From Tunturiibacter gelidiferens (lineage in GTDB: Bacteria; Acidobacteriota; Terriglobia; Terriglobales; Acidobacteriaceae): 64,000 bases of DNA. The translations under genes and the position numbers were made by a program. How positions within the stretch are numbered: the stretch's first letter is position 1; the number at the start of each line of letters is the position of its first letter. The stretch is from assembly GCF_014201335.1 (NCBI RefSeq), contig NZ_JACHEB010000001.1, forward strand, positions 806,001-870,000. The letters run 5' to 3'. The notes under the pieces were generated by a model. The model saw only the letters and a list, made by a program, of their open reading frames with translations, had not been told where the DNA came from and did no database searches. This document shows, one piece after another, positions 1-9,065 of this stretch.

Positions 1-1
1 G

Positions 2-2242
2 TTCCCCAACATTCCTCGCCGCGTCTCCGGCTACAACCTCGACGAGCTCCTCCCCGAAAACAACTTCAACCTCGCCCGCGCCCTCGTCGGCAGCGAAGGC
101 ACCTGCGCCATCATCCTCGGCGCAACGTTGCAGCTCGTCGAATCCCCGCCCTGCCGCACCCTCGTTGGCGTCGGCTTTACCGACATCTTCCTGGGCGCCG
201 ACCACGTCCCACAGATCCTCGAACACAAGCCCATCGGCTTCGAAGGCTTGGACGGCCTCCTGCTCGACGCCATGCGCCGCAAGCAGAAGTTCGCCGAAGA
301 GCTCAAGCTCCTGCCAGACGGCAACGGCTTCCTCATCGTCGAATTCGGCGCAAACACACAACCCGAGGCCAACGCCAAAGCTCGCGCCCTGGTCGCCTAT
401 CTCAAAACTCTTCCCGCGCAGCCAACCACCCGCATCTACACCTCTGACGAAGCAAAAAACGTCTGGCGCATTCGCGAGTCCGCCCTCGGCGCCACCGCCT
501 TCATCCCCGGCGTCGGCACAGGCTGGGAGGGTTGGGAGGATGCCGCCGTCGACCCCCATCAACTCGGCAGCTATCTCCGCGCCATCTTCGCGCTCATGAA
601 CGAGTACGGCTACCGCAGCCCCATGTACGGTCACTTCGGTCAGGGCTGCGTCCACATGCGCCACAACTTCGACCTCGAAACTCCCGAAGGCATTCTCAAA
701 TTCCGCCAGTTCATGGACCAAGCCACCGACGTTGCCCTCGCCCACGGCGGCTCTCTCTCCGGCGAACACGGCGACGGCCAGGCTCGCGGCGCTCTCCTCC
801 CCAAGATGTTCGGTCCCGAGCTCATGGACGCCTTCCGCACCTTCAAGCGCGTCTTCGACCCCACCAACCGCCTAAACCCCAACAAGCTCATCGACGCCCA
901 CGAGCCGCACGAAGACCTTCGCCTCGGCGCCGACTACAACCCGTTGCACCCAAAAACTCACTTCGCCTACGCTGAAAACAACGGCTCCTTCGCCGATGCC
1001 AATCTTCGCTGTGTCGGCGTAGGAGCCTGCCGCAAAACTGACGCCGGCACCATGTGTCCCAGCTTCATGGCTACCGGCGAGGAACTCCACTCCACCCGCG
1101 GCCGCGCCCATCTCCTCTGGGAACTAATGCAGGGCGAAGTCCTCCCCGACCAATGGAAGAACAAGCAGGTCAAAGAATCCCTCGACCTCTGCCTCGCGTG
1201 CAAAGCCTGCAAGTCCGAGTGTCCCGTCTCGGTCGACATGGCCACCTACAAGTCCGAGTTCCTTGCCCACCACTACGAAGGCGAATCCCGCCCGCTCTCT
1301 CACTACGCCTTCGGCCGCATCGACGCCTTCGCCCGCATCGCCTCCTACGCGCCGCACCTCGTCAACACCATCAATCACACGCCCCTCATCAGCACCATCA
1401 TGAAGAAGCTCCTCCACATCCACCCGAAGCGCAGCTTCCCCCGCTTCTCCAAACCCTTCACCCCCGATCGCCGCCTCGCACGCGATCCTCAACGTCGCCG
1501 CGACCGCCGCATTCCACTCCCCGCCGAAGCCCCCGAGGTCTTCCTCTGGACCGACACCTTCAACAACTACTTCCATCCCGCCGCCATGCGCGCCGCTCAC
1601 AACGTCCTCACCTCCGCAGGCTTTCGCGTTACGCTCCCCACGCAACACCTCTGTTGCGGCCGCCCCCTTTACGACTTCGGCATGCTCGACACCGCCAAAG
1701 ACTATCTCCTCAAAACTCTCAACGCCCTCACCGCGCAGCTACAAGCCGGCACACCTATCGTCGTCCTCGAACCCTCCTGCGCCTCCGTCTTTCGCGACGA
1801 GCTCACAAACCTCCTCCCGCACGATCCCCGAGCACAAAAACTTCGCGACCAGACCTTCCTCCTCAGTGAGTTCCTCGTCAAACGCGCCCCACACTACAGA
1901 CCTCCGCAACTGAACGAGAAGATCCTCGTCCACGGCCACTGCCATCATCGCGCCACCATGGGCATGCACGACGAGATCGCTCTCCTACGTCTCACCGGAG
2001 CCGACGTCGAACTCCTCGACTCCGGCTGCTGCGGCATGGCCGGTCCCTTCGGCTTCGAAAAAGACAAGTACACCGTCTCGCAAACGCTAGCCAACCGCGT
2101 TCTCCTCCCCGCCGTCCGCAACAAAGCCGCCAACACCATCCTCGTCACCGACGGCTTCAGTTGCGCCGAACAAGTCACGCAAAACACCAACACAAAACCT
2201 ATGCACCTCGCAGAAGTCCTCGCAAAACCACTGCGCGACTAG
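2..2242 (+). CDS. FAD-linked oxidase / Fe-S oxidoreductase fusion, 3' part (D-lactate dehydrogenase-like)
   Basis: Partial gene: the frame is already open at base 2 and closes with TAG at 2240-2242, leaving 746 visible residues. An internal ATG at 128 is not the start, because the conserved motif GSEGTC is encoded upstream of it. In order one sees the end of the FAD-binding domain, the FAD-oxidase C-terminal domain (GHFGQGCVH near base 630, GEHGDGQARG near 765), a ferredoxin-like part with two cysteine clusters (about 1010-1060, and CLACKACKSECP near 1190-1230), and a C-terminal domain with two CCG motifs (near 1650 and 2030). This order is known from large membrane-associated 2-hydroxyacid dehydrogenases of the YdiJ/D-lactate dehydrogenase type, which pass electrons from the hydroxyacid via FAD and Fe-S clusters to the respiratory chain. 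The exact substrate is inference. Confidence 0.9.
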   Translation, partial: FPNIPRRVSGYNLDELLPENNFNLARALVGSEGTCAIILGATLQLVESPPCRTLVGVGFTDIFLGADHVPQILEHKPIGFEGLDGLLLDAMRRKQKFAEELKLLPDGNGFLIVEFGANTQPEANAKARALVAYLKTLPAQPTTRIYTSDEAKNVWRIRESALGATAFIPGVGTGWEGWEDAAVDPHQLGSYLRAIFALMNEYGYRSPMYGHFGQGCVHMRHNFDLETPEGILKFRQFMDQATDVALAHGGSLSGEHGDGQARGALLPKMFGPELMDAFRTFKRVFDPTNRLNPNKLIDAHEPHEDLRLGADYNPLHPKTHFAYAENNGSFADANLRCVGVGACRKTDAGTMCPSFMATGEELHSTRGRAHLLWELMQGEVLPDQWKNKQVKESLDLCLACKACKSECPVSVDMATYKSEFLAHHYEGESRPLSHYAFGRIDAFARIASYAPHLVNTINHTPLISTIMKKLLHIHPKRSFPRFSKPFTPDRRLARDPQRRRDRRIPLPAEAPEVFLWTDTFNNYFHPAAMRAAHNVLTSAGFRVTLPTQHLCCGRPLYDFGMLDTAKDYLLKTLNALTAQLQAGTPIVVLEPSCASVFRDELTNLLPHDPRAQKLRDQTFLLSEFLVKRAPHYRPPQLNEKILVHGHCHHRATMGMHDEIALLRLTGADVELLDSGCCGMAGPFGFEKDKYTVSQTLANRVLLPAVRNKAANTILVTDGFSCAEQVTQNTNTKPMHLAEVLAKPLRD

Positions 2243-2277
2243 ATTCGACAGAGCACGGCGAGGCATAAAATTCCTCC

Positions 2278-3195
2278 ATGCCGTACTCTGTCAAGGAAAA
2301 CTGCGATGCAGCCCCAACTCGCAATCTCCTCGTGCTGCTTCTCTTCCTATACGTGGTAGGACGGATTCTTCAGCTCTATGCGGACAGAGTTCCAACTCTC
2401 CTGATCGTCGCCTTGCATGTCCTCCCGTCGGCAACCTTCGCCCTTCTTCACGGAAGCCTCCTCTACCGCCTGCGCGGCGTAATGGTCTTCACGGCGCTCT
2501 GTCTCGGCAGTGGAACTTTCTTCGAAAGCCTCAGCCTCAGAACCGGCTTCCCCTTCGGCCACTACTACTTCACCGGTCTCATGGGGCCCAAGATCTTCCA
2601 ACTTCCTGTCCTCCTGGCCCTCGCCTATCTCGGTATGGGTTATCTGTCGTGGGTTCTGGCCCTTGCAATTCTCGGCAACAAAGCCGAACCGCCACGCGGC
2701 CTCCGCCTCATCCTTCTCCCAATGATCGCCAGCTGCATGATGGTGGCGTGGGACCTATCCATGGACCCCATCTGGGCCAACATCGATCACGCCTGGGTAT
2801 GGAAGCAAGGAGGCACCTACTTCGGCGTACCGATCAGCAACTTCCTCGGCTGGTCTCTCACAACCTACGTCTTCTATCAGGCCTTCGCTCTCTACCTGCG
2901 AAGACGACCACCCTTGCCTCTGCCATCACCACTCTGGCGTCTCGCGATACTCTTCTACGCCGCATCCGCCATCGGAAACATCCTCCTCATCGCTCAACCC
3001 GGAACCCCCGCCGTCATCATCGACCCTTCAGGCAGACAGTGGCTCACCGCAGAGATTCTCCGCGCCACCGTTCTCGTCTCCCTCTTCGCAATGGGAGCCT
3101 TCGCTCTGACCGCATGGCTCCGCCTCGGTAACCCAACAAAATCTTCGGAGATCTTCGACACCAACCTCCCGCAAACCGATCTCAACAGCCAGTAA
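2278..3195 (+). CDS. Carotenoid biosynthesis membrane protein (DUF422 / CruF-like)
   Basis: 305 residues, strongly hydrophobic, with about seven membrane segments. The segment FESLSLRTGFPFGHYYF (residues about 82-98) matches the signature region of the DUF422 family, which includes CruF and bacterioruberin-type hydratases that add water at the psi end of acyclic carotenoids. The gene starts 35 bases after the preceding dehydrogenase and may be co-transcribed with it, but no other carotenoid gene is in the window, so its role in pigment synthesis rests on family membership. C-terminal residues 285-305 are polar and probably cytoplasmic. The substrate cannot be told from sequence. Confidence 0.75.
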   Translation: MPYSVKENCDAAPTRNLLVLLLFLYVVGRILQLYADRVPTLLIVALHVLPSATFALLHGSLLYRLRGVMVFTALCLGSGTFFESLSLRTGFPFGHYYFTGLMGPKIFQLPVLLALAYLGMGYLSWVLALAILGNKAEPPRGLRLILLPMIASCMMVAWDLSMDPIWANIDHAWVWKQGGTYFGVPISNFLGWSLTTYVFYQAFALYLRRRPPLPLPSPLWRLAILFYAASAIGNILLIAQPGTPAVIIDPSGRQWLTAEILRATVLVSLFAMGAFALTAWLRLGNPTKSSEIFDTNLPQTDLNSQ

Positions 3196-3290
3196 TACCG
3201 CGCCCTCTACCCGTACCAGAGTCCATCGAACTACGCCAAAACAATTTCGCCCACTAAGTACAAAACAACAATTTGCTACGCTAATCCCAA

Positions 3291-3965
3291 GTGAATCCCG
3301 TAGACGAGGTCCCATCCGTGCTCGATGTGCATCCCCCGCATGAACCCGTTCATGGCTGGCGCGACTTTCTGCTGCATCTCTTCACCATCACCATCGGCCT
3401 TCTCATCGCTCTCAGTCTCGAAGGCTGCGTCGAGTGGCAACACCACCGCCATCTCGTCCACGAGGCCGAAGCCAGCCTCCACGCCGAGATCGAAAGCAAT
3501 GTCAAGGGCATTCCCGACGCGCTCGCCGGTCTGCACAAGAATCAAGCTGAGCTCAAGCACGACGTCGAAGTCCTCAAATACGTCATCAAGAACCACAAGG
3601 AACCTGAGCACACGAGCATGTATATCGGTTCCGGTATCCAAACCTTTGCCGACGTAAGCTGGAGGACAGCGCAATCTACCACCGCCCTCTCCTACATGCC
3701 CTATGACCGGGCCGAGGAGTACGCCAATATCTACACCACCCAGACCGAGCTCTACACCGCCGAGCAGCAATCTGCCCGCGACGCCATCATCAGTCTCGCG
3801 CCCTTCATGAACATGGACGACAAAGGTCCCGATCTAAGTGAGGCTCAGGCCAACGACATGAAGCAGAAGATCGAAATCCTCCAGGGCCAGCTCACCCTGG
3901 TCGAATCCTTCATGAACTCCCTCGACCGCGAATACAAGAAATTCCTCGCCGCCCACCCATCGTGA
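3291..3965 (+). CDS. Conserved acidobacterial single-pass membrane protein, function unknown
   Basis: 224 residues from a GTG start; the only in-frame start that keeps the whole conserved N-terminus. Residues 10-25 are His/Pro-rich (DVHPPHEPVHGWRDF), followed by one membrane helix (about 26-45) and a short HHRH motif at the membrane edge. The rest is hydrophilic, helical and probably coiled-coil, and would face the periplasm or cytoplasm. The combination of an HPPHE box, one helix and a helical tail is a family I recognise from Acidobacteriaceae genomes as an uncharacterised protein, often in several copies. It stands alone here, 96 bases after the carotenoid gene. No catalytic motif was seen. 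Confidence 0.7.
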   Translation: MNPVDEVPSVLDVHPPHEPVHGWRDFLLHLFTITIGLLIALSLEGCVEWQHHRHLVHEAEASLHAEIESNVKGIPDALAGLHKNQAELKHDVEVLKYVIKNHKEPEHTSMYIGSGIQTFADVSWRTAQSTTALSYMPYDRAEEYANIYTTQTELYTAEQQSARDAIISLAPFMNMDDKGPDLSEAQANDMKQKIEILQGQLTLVESFMNSLDREYKKFLAAHPS

Positions 3966-4049
3966 AACATCCTTTGTAACAACTCATCAAGCGCCTCTCC
4001 GTCTCTTATAGAATGATCGCCATCGATGAGCGGCACAGCGGAGGTCGAG

Positions 4050-5195
4050 ATGACCATGGCCAAACTGCAACGGAGGATCTCGGAAGAAAAAAAGAGAAAC
4101 AAGCTACGAGGCATCGCCCGAATCTCTGCCTTCACCTTCCTCCTCCTCATTGCCGTCGGCGCCACCGCTCAGTCAAACACGGAAGCAACGCCCACCGCAC
4201 AAGCAATCTCCGCCCCCACTCCCACCCTCCGCGTCTACACCAATCTCAAGCAGGTCTCCGTCCTCGTCCTGAGTAGCGACTACCGGCGAGTGAAGCCGCT
4301 CGACCCATCAGGATTCCGCATCAGCCTCGACTCAGGGCCGCTGTTTCGCCCCACCTACGTTCGGCAGGAGGGCGACGATCCAATCTCCCTGGCAATCCTC
4401 ATCGACGCAAGCAAACCCTACCTCGAACTGCTACCGGTGCTCGTTAGAGCCGTCGCTACCCTCCCGCCCGATTTCCTCCGTCCCCAGGATCGCGTCTCGG
4501 TCTATGCCATGGATTGCACCCTGATCCGTACGATCTACGACACCGGTGCGAACCCCGCGGCGCTCGCCGACGGGGTTAAGAGAGCCATGGCGCCATGGCA
4601 GATTCGTCAAACGCGAAACGAGGAGCTGAAGAAACAGAACAAGATCCCTCCGCCAAACTGCAGAGCCGGCCTGCCGCTATGGGACTCCATGTCAGAGGTG
4701 CTCAAAGACCTCGACCAGCAACCAGGCAGACGCGTACTCCTGGCCATCACCGATGGCGGCGACGACGGCAGCAAGACCCTCTGGAAGGACGTCATGTTCC
4801 ATGCACAGATCCGCTCCGAGACCGTCTTTGGTCTACTGTCGACCATAAATCCGCCCTCCTTCAGCGGCTGGGAGGACAAGTTCGAACAGATATGCGTGAG
4901 CAGCGGTGGAGTTGAGTTGCAAGCCAACGAGCACACCACCCTTTCCCGGCTCAAGGAGTTCACGCAGATGGTGCGAGACCGCTACATCCTTGAGTACCCG
5001 CGCGCGCCAAACGAACAGCCAGGTGTCCACACAATCGCGGTGTCGTACCCAAAGAAGCGCGATCTCTATATCACGGCCACCGGAATCACTGTTCCGATTG
5101 CGAGCGAAGACGAAAAAGAGAGCATGAAAACCATTCAAGAAGACCCGTCGCGAACGCCCGAGTTCGGCAATCGGAAGGCGCTTCCGAAGCCCTGA
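4050..5195 (+). CDS. VWFA-related exported protein (acidobacterial type), first of a tandem pair
   Basis: 381 residues from ATG 4050; ATG 4056 or 4026 are possible, none with a clear ribosome site. A basic N-terminus (RRISEEKKRNKLR) leads into a hydrophobic signal segment ending near ATAQS. The mature part has the layout of the VWFA-related family that is expanded in acidobacteria (TIGR03436-like): a beta-rich start (TPTLRVYTNLKQVSVLVL), a DxSxx-like metal site degenerated to LIDASKP, the segment RRVLLAITDGGDDGS, and the end motif FTQMVRDRYILEYPRAP. The role is unknown; family members are exported and thought to bind partners. The next gene is a closely similar tandem copy, showing a local duplication that includes about 10-15 bases before the start codon. 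Confidence 0.8.
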   Translation: MTMAKLQRRISEEKKRNKLRGIARISAFTFLLLIAVGATAQSNTEATPTAQAISAPTPTLRVYTNLKQVSVLVLSSDYRRVKPLDPSGFRISLDSGPLFRPTYVRQEGDDPISLAILIDASKPYLELLPVLVRAVATLPPDFLRPQDRVSVYAMDCTLIRTIYDTGANPAALADGVKRAMAPWQIRQTRNEELKKQNKIPPPNCRAGLPLWDSMSEVLKDLDQQPGRRVLLAITDGGDDGSKTLWKDVMFHAQIRSETVFGLLSTINPPSFSGWEDKFEQICVSSGGVELQANEHTTLSRLKEFTQMVRDRYILEYPRAPNEQPGVHTIAVSYPKKRDLYITATGITVPIASEDEKESMKTIQEDPSRTPEFGNRKALPKP

Positions 5196-5283
5196 TCTCA
5201 AAATGCTATGCTTGGCACGACCGCTTCCGCATAGCGAAGGAAATAATGTTGCAACGCCACGAGTAATCGCGTCGCGGGTCGAA

Positions 5284-6491
5284 ATGACCATGGCCAAACG
5301 GCAACGCAGGATCTCGAACGAGAAGAAGAGAAATAGGCTCCTACGAATCCCTCGAACGCCTGCCTGCACAATCCTTCTGTTACTCGCTGCCGTCGTCGCC
5401 ACCGCTCAATCAAGCCCGAAAGCAGCATCCACCGCCGCACAGCAAACTCCTTCCGCTGACGCAACCCCCACCCTCCACGTCTATACCAATCTCAAGCAGG
5501 TCCCCGTCCTCGTCTTGAGTAAAGACTACGAGCGAATGAAGCCGATCGACCCATCGGGATTCCGTGTCAGCCTTGACTCCGGGCCGCGGTTCCGACCCAC
5601 CTACGTTCGCCGCGAAGGCGAGGATCCAATCTCCCTGGCAATCCTCATCGACACAACCAGTCCAGCAAACGAGCTGTTGCCGGCCCTCACCCGAGCCATT
5701 GCTGCCCTCCCGCCTGATTTCCTCCATCCCCAAGACCATGTCTCGGTCTATGCGATCGCTTGCACCTTGATTCGCACAGCTTTCGACACCCCGGCAAATT
5801 CATCGGTACTCACCGACGCCGTTCAAAGAGCCATGGCGCCGTGGCAGATTCGTCAAGAGCAAAACCAAGAGCTGAAGAAACGGAAGAAAGCTCTTCCACC
5901 GTCCTGCAGCCAACCATCCGGCTGTGGGACTCCATGGCGCAAGTGCTCGACGACCTCGATCAACAATCAGGAAGACGCGTTCTCCTGACTGTGACCGACG
6001 GCAACGACACCGGCAGCAAGACTCTGTGGACGAAGATCATGACCCAGGCGCAAATCAATTCAGTGACTGTCTTTGGGCTGATGCCGACTCAAACAGTCAC
6101 CTTTGGGAAGCCTCACGAGGTATCAGAGATGTTTCACGTCAACTCGTCTTTCTTCACGAGCCCCGAGGACAAATTCGAACAGATATGCGTACAAAGCGGT
6201 GGAATCCGGCTCCACACCAGCGAGCATATCGCCATGTTCGAACTCAAGGAGTTTACGCAGATGTTGCGCGAGCGTTACATCCTGGAGTTCCCCCGTTCAC
6301 CGAAGGAAAAAGCAGGAGCACACACTCTGGCCGTGTCTTACACAAAGAAGAGCGACCTGTACATCGCGGCTTCCGGAATTTCAGTTCCGACCGCCAGCGA
6401 AGACGAAAGCAAAGGTGCAAACACCATTCAAGCAGATCCGTTGAAGACACCCGAGGAAGGCGATCGCAAGGTTCTCCGTCCGAACCAGTAA
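5284..6491 (+). pseudogene. Second VWFA-related gene of the tandem pair, broken by a one-base frameshift
   Basis: Reading from ATG 5284 gives a near copy of the preceding protein up to about base 5905 (signal segment, TPTLHVYTNLKQ, DPSGFRVSLDSGP, PWQIRQEQNQELKK), after which this frame runs into unrelated residues and stops at 5988. The homologous second half (RLWDSMAQVLDDLDQQ, GRRVLLTVTDGNDTGS, FTQMLRERYILEFPRSP) continues in another frame to 6491. Counting bases between the shared AAAC and GGACTCCATG anchors gives 60 in the first copy and 59 here, so one base is missing between about 5905 and 5925. Both halves remain well conserved, so the lesion is recent, a sequencing error, or tolerated. 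If intact, the product would be about 400 residues. Confidence 0.8.
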
Positions 6492-6850
6492 TCCGTTATC
6501 GTCTTAACACTCGTCCCCCAAAATCTTGTCAAGCCCCTAATCGCGAAAACCCGCGCCAATCCAGCACATTCGCGTGGCGTATCAGTTACCCTCCAACCGC
6601 TATACTTGAAAAAGACTCCGAAAAGCCCTCGCTGCAAGAGGGCTTTTCTATTGCAACCCGTAACCCCTTTGCTTGGACGAATTTGGACGTAAGCCTTTTG
6701 TTATGACGATCTTGCAGGCATAAGCTAACTGTAAACTACTGATTCAAAGGAATTTATGCGCAGCGTATATGGGGGGCACCCCCACACGCCAACTTGCCAC
6801 CCTTCACCCGAACCATCTACGCTAGCCCACGAGAACAATCCCGACAAACC
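6492..6850. other. 359-base gene-free stretch before the aldehyde dehydrogenase gene
   Basis: Holds a rho-independent terminator (6621-6650) closing the VWFA pair and a G5-GCA-C5 palindrome at 6771-6783 in the likely leader of the following gene. I see no convincing open frame. A TTG at 6794 is in frame with the dehydrogenase but lies outside its conserved start. Confidence 0.6.
6621..6650 (+). terminator. Rho-independent terminator after the VWFA pair
   Basis: Perfect ten-base stem AAAAGCCCTC / GAGGGCTTTT (6621-6630 and 6638-6647) with the seven-base loop GCTGCAA, ending in a T run. It could work in either direction because the stem carries A's and T's at its base. Confidence 0.85.
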
Positions 6851-8353
6851 ATGACGATCAGAAAAGAAGTCGAAGCTATCCTCGCGCACCTCGGCGTCCC
6901 CGCCACCACCGGCAGCCTCACCGTCCGCACCCCCATCACCGGCGAAGTCATCGCCCAGATCGCCACCATCACGCCCGAGGCCGCCAACAAGGCCATCGCC
7001 CGGGCCCACGCCGCCTACCTCGAGTGGCGCAACGTCCCCGCCCCCAAGCGCGGCGAACTCATCCGCCTCCTCGGCGAAGAGCTCCGCACCAACCTCGAAC
7101 CCCTCGGCCGCCTCGTCACCATCGAAACCGGCAAGCTCCTCTCCGAAGGCCACGGCGAAGTCCAGGAGATGATCGACATCTGCACCTACGCCGCAGGCCT
7201 CTCTCGCCAGCTCGCCGGCCTCACTGTCCCCTCCGAGCGTTCCAAACATCGCATGATGGAGACCTGGCACCCCCTCGGCGTCGTCGGCATCATCTCCGCC
7301 TTCAACTTCCCCGTCGCCGTCTGGAGCTGGAACGCAGCCCTCGCCCTCGTCGCCGGTGACGCCGTCGTCTGGAAGCCCAGCGAAAAAACTCCCCTCACCG
7401 CCCTCGCCACCCAGGCCATCTTCGAACGAGCCGCGAAAAAGTTCGGAGGAGTTCCCGCAGGTCTCGCAACTCTCCTCATCGGCGACGCCAAGGTAGGCGA
7501 GCAACTGGTCGATAGCCCGCTCATCCCGCTGGTCTCCGCTACCGGATCGACCGCCATGGGCCGCGCCGTAGCCCCCAAGCTCGCCGCACGCTTCGCCCGC
7601 GCCATCCTGGAGCTAGGCGGCAACAACGCCGCCATCGTAGCCCCCACGGCCGACCTCGATCTCACCCTACGCGCCATCGCCTTCTCGGCCATGGGCACCG
7701 CTGGACAGCGCTGCACCACGCTCCGCCGCCTCATCGTCCACGCCGACGTCTACGACAAGCTCGTCCCGCAGCTGAAAAAGGTCTACGGCTCCGTCGTCAT
7801 CGGGGATCCCGGCGCGCAAGGCACCCTCGTCGGCCCGCTCATCGACGAGCGCTCCTACAACGCCATGCAAAAATCTCTCGAAGAAGCCCGCAGCGCCGGA
7901 GCAGCCGTCACTGGAGGAGAACGAATCCCCACCGCGAACGACGAAGCCTTCTACGTCCGTCCCGCCCTCGTCGAGATCGGCTCTCAAACCGACACCGTCA
8001 AGCGCGAGACCTTCGCTCCGATCCTCTACGTCCTCAAATACTCCGACTTCGCCGACGCCCTCGCCCTCCACAACGACGTCCCTCAGGGCCTCTCGTCATC
8101 GATCTTCACTATGAACCTCCGCGAGGCCGAGCTCTTCCTCTCCGCCACCGGCTCCGACTGCGGCATCGCCAACGTCAACATCGGAACCTCAGGCGCAGAG
8201 ATCGGCGGAGCCTTCGGCGGTGAAAAGGAAACCGGCGGCGGACGCGAGTCCGGCTCAGACGCCTGGAAGCAGTACATGCGCCGCGCCACCAACACCATTA
8301 ACTACGGCACCGACCTGCCCCTGGCACAAGGAGTCAGCTTCGACATCGACTAA
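6851..8353 (+). CDS. Aldehyde dehydrogenase, ALDH7 / alpha-aminoadipate semialdehyde dehydrogenase type
   Basis: 500 residues from ATG 6851; the upstream TTG at 6794 adds 19 unconserved residues. The full ALDH fold is present: FNFPVAVWSWNAALALVAGD, the cofactor-binding KPSEKTPLTA, catalytic glutamate in LELGGNNAAIV (about residue 255-265) and nucleophilic cysteine in GTAGQRCTTLRR (about residue 290). ELGGNNA and AGQRCTT are characteristic of the ALDH7 group, which oxidises alpha-aminoadipate semialdehyde (in equilibrium with piperideine-6-carboxylate) to aminoadipate with NAD+ in lysine breakdown. No lysine-catabolic partner is next to it, so the pathway is inferred from subfamily alone. It ends 22 bases from the convergent gene 8376-8855. 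Confidence 0.88.
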   Translation: MTIRKEVEAILAHLGVPATTGSLTVRTPITGEVIAQIATITPEAANKAIARAHAAYLEWRNVPAPKRGELIRLLGEELRTNLEPLGRLVTIETGKLLSEGHGEVQEMIDICTYAAGLSRQLAGLTVPSERSKHRMMETWHPLGVVGIISAFNFPVAVWSWNAALALVAGDAVVWKPSEKTPLTALATQAIFERAAKKFGGVPAGLATLLIGDAKVGEQLVDSPLIPLVSATGSTAMGRAVAPKLAARFARAILELGGNNAAIVAPTADLDLTLRAIAFSAMGTAGQRCTTLRRLIVHADVYDKLVPQLKKVYGSVVIGDPGAQGTLVGPLIDERSYNAMQKSLEEARSAGAAVTGGERIPTANDEAFYVRPALVEIGSQTDTVKRETFAPILYVLKYSDFADALALHNDVPQGLSSSIFTMNLREAELFLSATGSDCGIANVNIGTSGAEIGGAFGGEKETGGGRESGSDAWKQYMRRATNTINYGTDLPLAQGVSFDID

Positions 8354-8375
8354 ACGTGGCTGAACAGCAGCCGTT

Positions 8376-8855
8376 TTAGGCAGCAAGCCCCAGCGTCGAG
8401 TTGACCGTAGCCAGCGCAGCCTTCTCCTCATCGGAGACCAGAGTCCCTCCGAAGCCGAGAAACCCGCCTTCCTTGGTGGCCTCTGCGGTCGCCTTCGCAA
8501 CTCCGGCCAGCCACTGCTTCACCTCGGTCGCTTCTTCCGGAGTAGCCTTCTGCGCCAGCAGATCCGACGTCCGCTTCAGGATCTCGGTAGCCGCACCCTG
8601 CACCTGCGCAGGGGTGGCTCCCGCCGGAGGCTTGGGAATCGACATCTTCTGCGTCAGGTCTAACGCAAGATCCTTCAGCAGCGGGGTCTGCGCCGACGAT
8701 GCAGCGGTCAAGATCATCTTGCCCGCAGCGGTTGACTCCTGAACAAGCCCAATCGGGCCGCTCGGACTCGCCGCGACAACCAGAATGCTCGCCATAAACG
8801 GAGAGGAACGCAGGAGGTCCCACTCATCAACGCTGAAATCAGCTCGTGTGCTCAT
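8376..8855 (-). CDS. Hypothetical helical cytoplasmic protein
   Basis: 159 residues. ATG at 8855 is chosen because GGAAGG lies about 10 bases upstream; the longer frame starts at 8876. The product is alanine-rich, mostly helical, with no signal peptide or membrane helix. An N-terminal block (FSVDEWDLLRSSPFMA) and a C-terminal block (GFLGFGGTLVSDEEKAAL) look most conserved-like; the latter resembles endings of tellurite-resistance TerB-like small proteins, but that is weak. It is convergent with the aldehyde dehydrogenase and 210 bases from the M28 peptidase, so it is probably monocistronic. Function not recognised. Confidence 0.65.
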   Translation of the reverse strand: MSTRADFSVDEWDLLRSSPFMASILVVAASPSGPIGLVQESTAAGKMILTAASSAQTPLLKDLALDLTQKMSIPKPPAGATPAQVQGAATEILKRTSDLLAQKATPEEATEVKQWLAGVAKATAEATKEGGFLGFGGTLVSDEEKAALATVNSTLGLAA

Positions 8856-9065
8856 ATGTCCAGCCTTCCGCCCCATCGCATCGCGTGCATCGCAGACGAG
8901 GACCCTTGGGATTCGGACAGCAAAAAGATTGGCCCACCAATCACTGCCGGACTTCGAGGCTATCGAGCCAACCCCGCCCTGTCAATCAAAGCACCATGAA
9001 TTTTGAACGCGATCACGACGAACCAAAACTTCGATTCGCCGCAATCGCGCTCTTACATCTTCAGC

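Noticed and set aside
6725..7504. 259-residue minus-strand open frame opposite the aldehyde dehydrogenase
   Set aside because: Gly/Asp/Glu-rich antisense shadow with no motif.
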